DNA of 27,376 nucleotides from Priapulus caudatus (taxonomy: Eukaryota; Priapulida; Priapulimorpha; Priapulimorphida; Priapulidae). Positions 10,997 to 19,169 of this stretch are shown here, one piece after another (positions within the stretch are counted from its first letter, which is position 1; each line of letters starts with the position of its first letter). Under the pieces are notes generated by a model, which worked only from the letters and a program-made list of their open reading frames with translations, searched no databases and was not told where the DNA came from. The DNA is taken from assembly GCF_000485595.1 (NCBI RefSeq), contig NW_014578557.1, positions 14,757-42,132 of the forward strand, read 5' to 3'. A program made the translations under genes and the position numbers.

Positions 10997-11782
10997 NNNN
11001 NNNNNNNNNNNNNNNNNNNNNNNNNNNNNNNNNNNNNNNNNNNNNNNNNNNNNNNNNNNNNNNNNNNNNNNNNNNNNNNNNNNNNNNNNNNNNNNNNNNN
11101 NNNNNNNNNNNNNNNNNNNNNNNNNNNNNNNNNNNNNNNNNNNNNNNNNNNNNNNNNNNNNNNNNNNNNNNNNNNNNNNNNNNNNNNNNNNNNNNNNNNN
11201 NNNNNNNNNNNNNNNNNNNNNNNNNNNNNNNNNNNNNNNNNNNNNNNNNNNNNNNNNNNNNNNNNNNNNNNNNNNNNNNNNNNNNNNNNNNNNNNNNNNN
11301 NNNNNNNNNNNNNNNNNNNNNNNNNNNNNNNNNNNNNNNNNNNNNNNNNNNNNNNNNNNNNNNNNNNNNNNNNNNNNNNNNNNNNNNNNNNNNNNNNNNN
11401 NNNNNNNNNNNNNNNNNNNNNNNNNNNNNNNNNNNNNNNNNNNNNNNNNNNNNNNNNNNNNNNNNNNNNNNNNNNNNNNNNNNNNNNNNNNNNNNNNNNN
11501 NNNNNNNNNNNNNNNNNNNNNNNNNNNNNNNNNNNNNNNNNNNNNNNNNNNNNNNNNNNNNNNNNNNNNNNNNNNNNNNNNNNNNNNNNNNNNNNNNNNN
11601 NNNNNNNNNNNNNNNNNNNNNNNNNNNNNNNNNNNNNNNNNNNNNNNNNNNNNNNNNNNNNNNNNNNNNNNNNNNNNNNNNNNNNNNNNNNNNNNNNNNN
11701 NNNNNNNNNNNNNNNNNNNNNNNNNNNNNNNNNNNNNNNNNNNNNNNNNNNNNNNNNNNNNNNNNNNNNNNNNNNNNNNNNN
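10997..11782. other. Assembly gap (786 N)
   Basis: A run of 786 N sits inside the right arm. Arm similarity runs right up to its left edge: 10980-10996 pairs with about 4452-4468. The long X-filled reading frames across it are meaningless. Confidence 0.99.
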
Positions 11783-12047
11783 ATACTAGCGCTGATAAAA
11801 GGGTAAATAAACACTGAATGCCATCGTAATAAGCATACACACAGGGGATATACACACAAGAGTTATAAACATACTCAGGAGTTATAAACAACATTCACAC
11901 GCGGATACACATGTGCTCTCTTTCACAGTGACACTTACACAGTCGCCGGGACTTTTGTCGTTTGTCGTTACGGTCAGTCGCTGTCGCTGCAGTGTGTCTT
12001 GACACGTGACCTTAACACGGCGACAGGTTTTAAATCAGCATTATCTC
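11783..12047. other. Unassigned stretch between gap and LTR
   Basis: About 265 bases with no partner that I can find in the left arm. GAGTTATAAACA occurs twice, at about 11858 and 11879. No ORF of note. It may be the remainder of an insertion whose other end lies in the gap. Confidence 0.4.
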
Positions 12048-12244
12048 TGTGGTAGCGTGCCATTGGATGAGGTCAACCAATCACGCCTCGGCGTGTGTAA
12101 CCGTGGCTATTGTGTATAGGGGGAAGCACTAGCTCTCCCGTGTTGACGTGGCGTTCCCTGCTGTCGGGTCTGGTTGACATTAAAAGCTATTACCGTTTAT
12201 CACCAGTCGTTACGACTTATTACGAGTGATTACGAGTTATTACA
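12048..12244 (+). mobile_element. 197-bp LTR of a retrotransposon
   Basis: The unit begins TGTGGTAG and ends TTACA, canonical TG..CA termini. One base later comes a primer-binding site. Its first part, in inverted orientation, occurs again at 12324-12466, and that copy ends exactly on the same TGTGGTA terminus, which independently fixes the boundary. The 3' end contains degenerate TTACGA-type repeats. The length fits a short LTR of a Ty3/gypsy-type element. No target-site duplication could be matched at either side. Confidence 0.8.
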
Positions 12245-12245
12245 T

Positions 12246-12258
12246 TGGCGACGAGGAT
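12246..12258 (+). promoter_or_regulatory. Primer-binding site, tRNA-Ser(GCT) type
   Basis: TGGCGACGAGGAT is complementary to the 3' end, including CCA, of metazoan tRNA-Ser(GCT), giving a 13-base match one base after the LTR. It primes minus-strand cDNA synthesis. A serine tRNA primer is known for some animal Ty3/gypsy lineages; the lineage here is inferred only. Confidence 0.8.
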
Positions 12259-12268
12259 TAAACTAGCT

Positions 12269-12334
12269 ATGGCCACTATAGGACTGATGGAGGCATTTAA
12301 CATGGCGAATGGTGAGGATTGGAATAGCTTTTAA
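12269..12334 (+). pseudogene. Truncated gag start of the LTR element
   Basis: An ATG 10 bases after the PBS opens 21 codons ending in GEDWNSF and then TAA. This position and the acidic-aromatic GEDW motif resemble the N-terminus of gag in Ty3/gypsy elements with this type of PBS. The frame stops because the sequence switches at 12323-12333 into an inverted LTR copy. The rest of gag and all of pol are missing. Confidence 0.6.
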
Positions 12335-12466
12335 TGTCAACAAGACCCGACAGCCGGGAACGCCACGTCAACACAGGAGAGCTAGTGCTTCCCCCTATAC
12401 ACAATAGCCACGGTTATACACGCCGAGGCGTGATTGGTTGACCTCATCCAATGGCACGCTACCACA
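12324..12466 (-). mobile_element. Inverted partial copy of the same LTR
   Basis: This is the reverse complement of about the first 143 bases of the LTR at 12048-12244, ending on its TGTGGTA terminus at 12466. The adjoining GCTACC continues the arm sequence shared with the left arm near 2500, so the terminus is a true insertion boundary. Its inner end overlaps the gag fragment by the microhomology AATAGCTTTT. Confidence 0.85.
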
Positions 12467-13515
12467 GCTACCTTTTGCATTTGCATTAATGGAAGGGCGA
12501 ACTGTTGGTGATTACCGCCAGATATTACAGCATTTGAAGGAGGAAGTCCGTCAGTTGACTGGCCATTGCTTTAGGCCAAGGAAGGTCATCACTGACTTTG
12601 AAGTGGCCCTCATCACCGCAGTGAAAAGCCATGTGGCTGTTATTTCCACTTCTGTCAAAGTTCATGGCAGATGATTCAGCAGCTTGGGCTGGTTGGACCC
12701 TACAGACGACAATACCGCATGCGAAGTTGCGTTCGCGGCAAATTTATGTGGGCAATTTGGGTATTTGCCACTGGCCCTTGTTGGCAAAAAATTCCGTTTA
12801 CTGGGTACGATCGAAATTTTCTATCCCAGGCGCATCATTAGACCGCTATCCGCTTGTTTCAGCGATTTTATTCAGTAATCTCCAGAGGAACTGATCTTGG
12901 ACTGAACAGTTTCCGGCTCAGTGTGGAATGTTTGTCGAAAGCAGGGATATGTGACACGGTCGCATCAAATAATCACTGTCAAATGTGATGATAATTAAAT
13001 TCTGCAATAAAGGATAAGGCCATCGCAAATAAATATAATTTATCAGTATTTAAAATATATATGTAAATGAAATGATTAGATTTTACTTTTGTATTAACTG
13101 GCATTTCATTTGTGTCTTAATTTCTTGTTAGCCTCCCTCAATGATTTGTGATGAATAAACCTCCCTCCCTTATTAATTCTTAGAAGTTACCAGCTAAACA
13201 GCTGCACATTAACAGTCTGAGTCAGAAATTCAAGAATCATGCTTATAATTACCCAAGTATGTTTTCATAAATAATTGAACTTTCGATATAATATGAGAAA
13301 TTTCCTTTTAGGTTTCCACCACAGATGGAACAATAGTTTGGGCCGACACCACCCTTCCATGTGGTTTTTCTTGAGAAAACTCAAGGATAAACAGAGGCTT
13401 GTCGTGGTCTCAGCTGCAGCCGCCAGGAGAGGGGAAGCTCCTCCACGCAGGCGAAAAAATGGCGTGATCTCGAACACCGCATCCGGAGGCTGAAGCATGA
13501 GTACAACACTGGAGC
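12467..13515 (+). pseudogene. Mutator-like (MULE) transposase pseudogene
   Basis: The N-proximal block (12467-12660) reads FALMEGRTVGDYRQILQHLK, then ITDFEVALITAVKSH, matching the MULE transposase core; the DFE at about 12594-12602 holds a catalytic acid. Downstream, in other frames, come QQLGL..Y..RM and, near 12960-12985, an SNNH block like the family's TNN motif. The C-terminal part (13312-13515) reads HHRWNNSLGRHHPSMW and then an RRGEAPPRRRK basic stretch, as in MULE C-termini. Between them lies a probable intron with an acceptor at TTTCCTTTTAG (13301-13311), although the splice frame is off by one. Several shifts and stops make it dead. The 5' part was cut by the LTR insertion. No TIR was seen. 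Confidence 0.7.
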
Positions 13516-13763
13516 CATGACATTGAGCAGATATTGGAACGCCATTGTTTATGTCATAGAAACATACATGTGTAGGATAGCGCATGCTCCCGCAGAGAGT
13601 AAATATATCGCCGCACACTATTCCCCAAATGCAATCACTAGAAACAACACACCTCTTCGCTCCAAGTGATAAATAATAATAGAACGCCGCAGGTAATCAC
13701 TATACACGACGCCCGTAGCATCCGAGTAAAAGGACTTGTATGACCCTTTCATGACCATGAATA

Positions 13764-14117
13764 TTGCATTGTGTATTCTCATCTCACCTAAAACTGCTTC
13801 AAATCCTACTCAGACAATATGCTCAAGAACTGCTGCAGTACTTTGTACAACAAAGCCGTGTTTTATATGGCAGAGAACTTCTGGTTTACAATGTTCACTC
13901 ATTGGTTCACCTGGCGGATGATGCTGAGAGGTATGGGGCATTGGGCGAATGCTCAGCTTTTACTTTTGAGAACTATTTACAGCACATGAAGCGGCTGGTA
14001 AGGTCTGGTAGAAAGAATACGACAAGTACCAACGGCGGCGAGCCCTCCAGTGAGGAAGGTAGGAAGAGTCAGGAAGCCGCCTCAACGGCTAGACTTATAA
14101 GGAGAGGGCCCCAGTAA
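13764..14117 (+). pseudogene. C-terminal fragment of CACTA/EnSpm-like transposase
   Basis: An open frame of 117 codons contains LVYNVHSLVHLADDAERYG followed by SAFTFENYLQHMKRLVR. I recognise this His-rich and Phe-Glu-Asn-Tyr-Leu block from the C-terminal part of transposase-domain proteins in animal genomes related to CACTA/EnSpm (TNP2-like) transposases; the subfamily is an inference. The catalytic DDE domain should be upstream but is absent, and sequence before about 13,700 belongs to the MULE fragment. The ATG at 13764 is internal to the original protein. It ends in a Lys/Ser/Gly tail and a TAA. Confidence 0.55.
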
Positions 14118-14167
14118 GGAAAGTATGGTCCAAACAGAACACAGGCAAGAACGTTTTCTCTTTTCAG

Positions 14168-14897
14168 ATGGACATACTGGAGATCCAGGTGGATCCCAGG
14201 GAAACGATCTCTAGAGACGAAGGTAGAGCCACACCCAGGCCGGGCCGATCGTCACGAGCACGCTACCGCACACCCCAGTGCCCCCAATGCCGGTACCAAA
14301 CCGACGATCCCCGTCGGATGCGCCGTCATCAACAGGAGAGGCATGGCGAGACCTACTCCTCCCGGGTGGACGACATACCACGACGCCCAGGATCTAACCG
14401 CGACTGGGAGAGGAAGCAGGCGCAGGAGCAACAACACCGGCAGGCCTGGTCGCAACAGATGTGGCTCCAGCTATGCATGGGAGGGGCAGCCAATAGTCAG
14501 CCCTGGGTGCATGCTGGGTGTTGTAACACCCATACAACAGACCCCACGGCAGCAAGGACACGAGCCGCTGCAAGAAAGGTGGACAAGGAGCGACCAACGG
14601 CTAGCGGAGAGAAGGGGGAAGCTAAAGACAGATATGCGAGCAATTGAGGAGGAGGAGAACTACCAGCGGCAACTGGACCAGGAGGAACGATGCGAGAGGG
14701 GGAGAGTGAGAGGAGAGGCTGAGGGAGAGAGGGAAATGATAAAACAGTTAAGCCGAATCTTGGAGGAGGCAAATGAGGAGATAGGGCGACTAAGCCGGAG
14801 GGTGGAGGAGCTAGAGGAAGGGGAAAAGATAAAACAGTTACGCCAAAATTTGACCCTCAGCCGAGCGAATAGTGACAGCGAATGGGAAGCAGAATAG
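14168..14897 (+). pseudogene. C2H2 zinc-finger plus coiled-coil protein, frameshifted
   Basis: The first frame (ATG 14168) encodes a Pro/Arg-rich stretch and a C2H2 finger: Cys codons at 14279 and 14288, His codons at 14327 and 14342, spacing C-X2-C-X12-H-X4-H. It continues Arg/Gln-rich to a stop at 14647. A second frame, open to TAG at 14895-14897, encodes a strongly charged Glu/Arg/Leu segment with heptad-like spacing (IKQLSRILEEANEEIGRLSR), a probable coiled coil. A single frame change somewhere in 14343-14647 would join finger and coil. A TTTTCTCTTTTCAG acceptor-like sequence immediately precedes the ATG, so this may be an exon start instead. The function is unknown; a gag-like or accessory transposon protein would fit. 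Confidence 0.45.
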
Positions 14898-15358
14898 CTG
14901 GCCGGGAGGAGTAGAAATAGATAGGCCTAGGTGCATAGATATATAGCAAGGGAGAGAAGTCCCATATATATATAGTACCGATATCCAGTATCTATATAGT
15001 AGTCAGGGAACTGTTTATAACCAAGGCGATATATATATATATAATTATTTTTTGTATATACATATTTTGGACATTAGATTGTTAAAATAGAAACGAGTCA
15101 ATTATTAGGCAAGATATATGTAGTTTCATGAATATTGCGAAAGACGATTGTACGGGCGATAACGATGATATAATAGATGGTTATTAAAACTTTTAAGTGC
15201 TAAAAACATTTCTATGTACAGTGTCTACGTGCGTCCACTTACCAAGCCCTAGCTTCAACTCGTAACAATGATGAGATGAAGACCATAGAATATGACATAT
15301 GATATGAAGGGAAGGTAAATCGTATCCGAGGGCGGATACTAAGAGAAGTTGGGAGGAG
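14898..15358. other. AT-rich spacer, no gene
   Basis: Contains TA-dinucleotide tracts (about 14960-15060) and no meaningful ORF. The last bases before 15359, AAGAGAAGTTGGGAGGAGT, are purine-rich and could be the polypurine tract of an LTR element. Confidence 0.5.
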
Positions 15359-15405
15359 TTGTGGAGATTTCAGGGGGGTAAAGAGTTGTGGAGATTTCAG
15401 GGGGA

Positions 15406-15413
15406 TGACGTCA
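15406..15413. promoter_or_regulatory. Perfect CRE (TGACGTCA)
   Basis: The eight-base palindrome TGACGTCA is the consensus CREB/ATF site. It lies about 310 bases upstream of the TATA box in the LTR-like unit, so stimulation of that promoter by cAMP or stress pathways is possible (inference). Confidence 0.45.
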
Positions 15414-15722
15414 TACTACTAGAGACCGGCCACCGCAACAGAGGTAGAAAGTTTTCCCCAGCGACACAAACAAGCGAGGGGGAAAGGGGTCCCATGGCTA
15501 CCAGATGTGGGAGATCAGGGAGTTGCACCCTCACGTACACGCGCAGAGAGAGCGGCGCCGGCAGAGCACGTGGCAGACAAGGGGGTGTGGCGCTCGGACA
15601 TACACTGGACCAAGGGGGGTTGCATCTCCTGTACACGTGTTAAGCGAGGGGGGGACAACGGCGAGGCACCCGAGGCACGGGACAAGGAGGTACTGCCAGG
15701 TTCCTACGTCATCGCAGGCCCC

Positions 15723-15730
15723 TATATAAG
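15723..15730 (+). promoter_or_regulatory. TATA box (TATATAAG)
   Basis: TATATAAG followed by GCAGCC, with an initiator-like TCAGTC about 25 bases downstream, forms a good core promoter. It reads into the GAAC repeat and towards the AATAAA at 16227. Confidence 0.5.
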
Positions 15731-15773
15731 CAGCCAAGTTCCAATGGTAAAATCAGTCAGTCTTTGGACAGAC

Positions 15774-15893
15774 ACGAACAAACGAACGAACACGAACAAG
15801 CAAACGAACGAACAAATGAACACGAACGGACACGAACGAACGAACGAACGAACGAACGAACGAACGGACAGGCGGACGAACGAACAAACGAGC
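15774..15893. repeat. GAAC tetranucleotide microsatellite
   Basis: Imperfect then perfect GAAC units. It is open in most frames on both strands, which accounts for several long but spurious Arg/Thr/Asn- or Ser/Phe/Val-rich ORFs here. Confidence 0.9.
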
Positions 15894-16226
15894 GAGTGAG
15901 AGCACACACACACACCGTCGGAGGGAGAGCCCCTGCGAGCCGGACAACGCCCGAGAAGATATACCTTACACTAAGGAAGCTATAGCCTACACACGACAGA
16001 GAGACACACTGCCGACCCACGAACTCGCGCCGAGCCGCGAAGCGCACGACTGGGAGAGACAGAGACGGCTACAATATTAACCTGTAGAATAGCTAAGAGA
16101 AGTAAACGTGGAATCGCCTAACGAGATAACGTAAACGTGGCACGAGCAATATATATTATACATATATCTATACGCTATATTCGAGATACGTGCAGTGAGC
16201 GTTATTGATGTTATTTGTATATGATG

Positions 16227-16232
16227 AATAAA
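16227..16232 (+). terminator. Polyadenylation hexamer AATAAA
   Basis: AATAAA within ATGAATAAAACC, with T-rich sequence such as GGGTTTTCCTG downstream near 16280. It would end transcripts started at the TATA box, giving an R region of about 490 bases if this is an LTR. Confidence 0.4.
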
Positions 16233-16412
16233 ACCTCAGTTGTATAAAGACTATCTAGAGACTTGCGTTCATTTCACTCTGGGTTTTCCTGCTACTGCAT
16301 CACCGTCCTACCTTCGCGGTAGGGGCGAAAAATGATCCCGACACAAATAAATTCCACGTGCTAACCACAGCACGTGGGAAAATCCAGTGTGGCCACCCCT
16401 AGGGCCACTACA

Positions 16413-16806
16413 GGATTTTTGGATTAATAATTCCCAAATCATTAAGCGCTTGGTGGAGATTGACAGTGCGACAGATTCTGAAGAGTTGGAAGAGAAGCCA
16501 GTAAAAATAACAACTAAAAGGCCGAACAATACTTATATATTGGAAAATCACTCATGCGTTGAAAGTGTGAGTCTAGGAGCAGACAATAAGTTTCTGTGTA
16601 GAGTCCACAAGCATGCATTTCCCATATTCGACACCCCATGTGACTCGAGCTTAATAGGTGCATACCAAGTCATGCGACGAGATTGGCATATATGGAGTTC
16701 ATTCCAGCAAAGCAAATTCTACGTGGAACAAAAGCAATCAGGGTTGACCGAGATAACAATAGAACATTCTTCATGGCCATATTGCATCAGTTGTTGTGAG
16801 GTGTGA
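16413..16806 (+). CDS. Unidentified ORF fragment
   Basis: Directly after the LTR-like end a frame stays open for about 131 codons to TGA at 16804-16806; counted through the LTR end it starts at ATG 16387. The composition looks protein-like (acidic start, Cys/His/Trp residues spread through the second half, a WHIWSSF block), and the length is above chance for AT-rich DNA. I recognise no domain. It may be an exon of a host gene or of a retroelement; an acceptor-like CCACTACAG abuts it. Function unknown. Confidence 0.25.
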
Positions 16807-17093
16807 AATAGCAATTATTACAGTGTTTATCATGTGCGAATCCATCTGATGTCATATATGCAAATTAAGTAAGAAAATTTACTCTCATAAACTTTGGGTC
16901 ACTGAATATTTAATTAATTTACAGTAACAGTACTGAACAGTTTTGAAACTACAACCGTTTGAAATCTGTCAGAATCTGGAAAATTATGGGGAAAAAATTG
17001 CCGTTTAAAAGGTTCTCTGTGATTATACGCTGTGCATTTTTTATGTGCTTTGTTGATAATTTGTAAATGTCTGCCAAATTATTTAATATGTAT
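16807..17093. other. AT-rich spacer, nothing recognised
   Basis: No ORF of note, repeat or motif between the unidentified ORF and the pogo-like end. Confidence 0.5.
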
Positions 17094-17320
17094 TACAGTA
17101 AACCTCTCATAAGTCGACACCGTCTGAGTCGTCAATTCGCGCAAGTAGACATAGAAGTCAAAGTCCCGATTCGCTCTCATAGTAAATCCATTGGAATAGC
17201 CCCGCCTAAGTCGACATTATGTACAAGTCGACGCCCTCAGACAAGTCCCATGTAATACAAACAACAGTAATTTCCCATCTGTAAGTCGGCATCAGAAAGG
17301 CCGATCACAGTGTATGGGCT
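17094..17320 (+). mobile_element. Pogo/Tigger-like terminal fragment
   Basis: TA followed by CAGTAAACCTCTCATAAGTC at 17096-17115 resembles the terminal inverted repeat of pogo-family (Tc1/mariner) elements, which start CAGT..ACCTC and insert at TA. GTCGAC-type motifs recur at 17114, 17211 and 17229. No clear opposite terminus was found before the hAT element begins at 17330, so it is truncated or non-autonomous. Confidence 0.4.
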
Positions 17321-17329
17321 AGAGCAGGC

Positions 17330-18755
17330 CAGGGGTGCCCAAACTACGGCCCGCGGGCCAACTGCGGTCCGTGAAAACATTTTGTTGTGGTTCGCGGCAC
17401 ATTATAGAAATGAAATAGAATGCGGCCCGCATACGTGCACTTGACTGTATTGTACTTCTTAGTTTTAACACTAGGTGGGGCTACCGTATTTACTGGACTC
17501 TTCAACAATGCAATGCAGCTTGTCCACCAGACAAAATCAATCAAAGAAAATTTACCACGACCAAAATGACAGAACCCAAGAAACGCAAGGTAGCTAGAGA
17601 GTGCAGAAAATTTCAGACTCGGTGGTAAAATGAATATTTCTTCGCACAAGTCAAGGGAAAGTGTGTCTGTTTGATATGCAATCAAACAGTTGCAGTGATG
17701 AAAAAATAACGTACGACGACACTATGAAACTAAACATGCAGAAACCTTCATGTCCTACACTGGTGCTGAGAGAGAGAAAGTTAAGCAAATGGCAGCTAGC
17801 CTGCGAGCTCAACAGGTTTTTTTCCGAGGAAACAAAACACAAGAAAATGCTACAATCACTGGCTATGAGGTAGTTCAGCTCATAGCGCAACACGGGAAAC
17901 CCTTCTCGGATGGTGACTTCATAAAACAGTGCCTCACTAAAGTCGCAGGAATAATGTGCCCGGAAAAGATGCAATAATTCAACAACGTATGTCGAGAAAC
18001 ACAGTGGTGCGCCGCATCAAAGCCTTGTCAGCTAACTTAAAACAGCAGGTATCACAGAAAGCATGTGATTTTGATTTTCACTCGATTGCATGTGATGAGA
18101 GCACAGACGCTACGTACACCGAACAGCTGTTAATTTTTTTGGCCGGGAACGGATGACAACTTTTGCATTACGAAGGATCTGATTGATCTCAAGAACCTGA
18201 AGGGCATAACAACGAGTAAGGACATTTTTGAAGCTGTTTCAGATGCAGTTGACAAGATGAAACTTAAATGAGACAAGCTGTGTGGCGTTACAACAGATGT
18301 GGCTCCAGCTATGACAGGCGAGCGCAAAGGAATGGCCTCCATGGTGTGCGCAAAGATGCGAGAGTGGAGGTGAGGTTGTTAAAATGCACTGTATCATCCA
18401 CCAAGAAGCCCTCTGTGCCAAGGCAGTCCAGCTTGAAGATGTGATGAACACAGTTGTGAAAACTGTCAACATAATCCGAGCACGAGGGATATACCACAGA
18501 GAATTTCAAGCTTTCCTATCCGACGTAGATGATGAATACGGAGACGTACTCTACCATTCAGAAGTGCGCTGGCATAACTAACTTAATTAAAAACTTGCAA
18601 AACCTGTTAATGGAAAGCTATGGTGTAGGCGTTTTTCTTCCTCTTTTGAGCATATTCAGTTATCAAGCACAGTTTACATAGATTTGATTGATTTTGTTAA
18701 TAGTGGCCCCGCCTTGCGTATATTTTTCTGTATTTGGCCCTCAGTGAAAAAAGCT
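17330..18755 (+). mobile_element. hAT-Charlie-like DNA transposon, internally deleted
   Basis: The 5' terminus at 17330 (CAGGGGTGCCCAAACTACGG followed by CCCGCGGGCC) is the classic hAT-Charlie type. The remnant at about 18700-18755, ending GGCCCTCAGTGAAAAAAG, matches the usual 3' subterminal region but lacks the final CACCCCTG. Candidate 8-bp target sequence on the left is 17322-17329; no copy was found on the right, consistent with loss of the 3' end. The C-terminal third of the transposase is missing between 18581 and 18700. Confidence 0.85.
17566..18581 (+). pseudogene. hAT transposase pseudogene (GTF2IRD2/ZBED type)
   Basis: The ATG at 17566 starts MTEPKKRKVARECRKFQ, which carries a PKKRKV nuclear-localisation sequence; TAA at 17626-17628 interrupts it. 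A BED finger follows (CLIC near 17670, RRHYETKH near 17717-17740, in shifted frames). Then come LRAQQVFFRG, VVQLIAQHGKPFSDGDF, SRNTVVRRI, and the catalytic block ACDESTDATYTEQLL with Asp at 18094-18096. The second Asp is in [15 protein letters not shown] (18296-18298), and [12 protein letters not shown] follows. The third catalytic residue and the dimerisation domain are deleted. At least five stops or shifts are visible, so it is inactive. Blocks of this type are known from hAT-derived human genes such as GTF2IRD2. Confidence 0.85.
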
Positions 18756-19087
18756 GTTGAAATCTAACGCTGTTGACCTTGACAAACGTCGATGAGTCGA
18801 AGGAATTCACATTTTACATACTCGCTTCGATGAAGGAACTTGCAGTTAAAGGTGCCTATATTAAATTATGACCTATACATGGCAATATTACGTAAGAGTA
18901 TGAGTCTTTGGTGATCGCGGACACGCAGCCGTGCAGTCTGCACTGCAGATCCTATATGATAACATGAATATACACTGTAACGTTGGATCCGTTTGTAGAT
19001 ACATGTACGCAGGGTTCGACACTAACGCTAGTCCGTGAGTCCGAGACTAGTAAAAATTTCCATGCTCACTAGTCCGGCGGACTATAT
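18756..19087. other. Spacer, nothing recognised
   Basis: No gene seen. CTAGTCCGTGAGTCCGAGACTAG and ACTAGTCCGGCGGACT near 19028-19084 are short inverted motifs leading into the AT palindrome. Confidence 0.5.
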
Positions 19088-19111
19088 TATATATAGTCTA
19101 GACTATATATA
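19088..19111. repeat. Perfect 24-bp AT palindrome
   Basis: TATATATAGT at 19088-19097, then CT/AG at the centre, then the exact reverse complement to 19111. It is embedded in a larger set of ACTAGTCCGGCGGACT-type inverted motifs, suggesting a small foldback or MITE core. Confidence 0.8.
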
Positions 19112-19169
19112 GTAGTTTTTCCCCCTAGTGTAACGTTGAAATGAAGTTCGTATATATATAGAAATGATA

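Larger units (their letters stand above)
7786..14450. repeat. Right arm of giant inverted repeat
   Basis: Mirror of the left arm. It starts at 7786, where the stretch to about 7816 pairs with 7616-7650, and is traceable to about 14,450, where its partner leaves the window at base 1. Differences from the left arm are about 120 extra bases at 7825-7945 holding a LINE-like tail and a 62-bp direct repeat, the N gap, and the LTR-derived insertion ending at 12466. ORFs are clearly better preserved here than in the left arm. The true outer edge cannot be placed because the left arm is cut by the window. Confidence 0.93.
15359..16412 (+). mobile_element. LTR-like unit with promoter and polyadenylation signals
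   Basis: The unit runs from TGTGGAG at 15359 to CCACTACA at 16412, with TG..CA ends. It has the order expected of U3-R-U5: a near-perfect 21-bp direct repeat (15357-15378 and 15384-15404), a palindromic CRE (15406-15413), a second CGTCA near 15706, a TATA box (15723-15730), an initiator-like TCAGTC about 25 bases on, a GAAC microsatellite in the presumed leader, and AATAAA (16227-16232). The terminal CCCCTAGGGCCACTACA also occurs at the palindrome core. No PBS follows 16412, so if real it is a 3' or solo LTR. The left boundary is the weakest point. A cellular promoter is the alternative. Confidence 0.4.

Noticed and set aside
10883-11894. Five ORFs of 270-315 codons in several frames
   Set aside because: They are artefacts of translating through 786 N; only a few dozen real codons flank the gap.
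12048-12466. Simple solo LTR with target-site duplication
   Set aside because: Flanks do not match, and the second LTR copy is inverted and truncated, so a standard solo LTR does not explain it.
15507-16047. Overlapping ORFs on both strands rich in Arg/Thr/Asn or Ser/Phe/Val
   Set aside because: They read through the GAAC microsatellite, which lacks stops in most frames.
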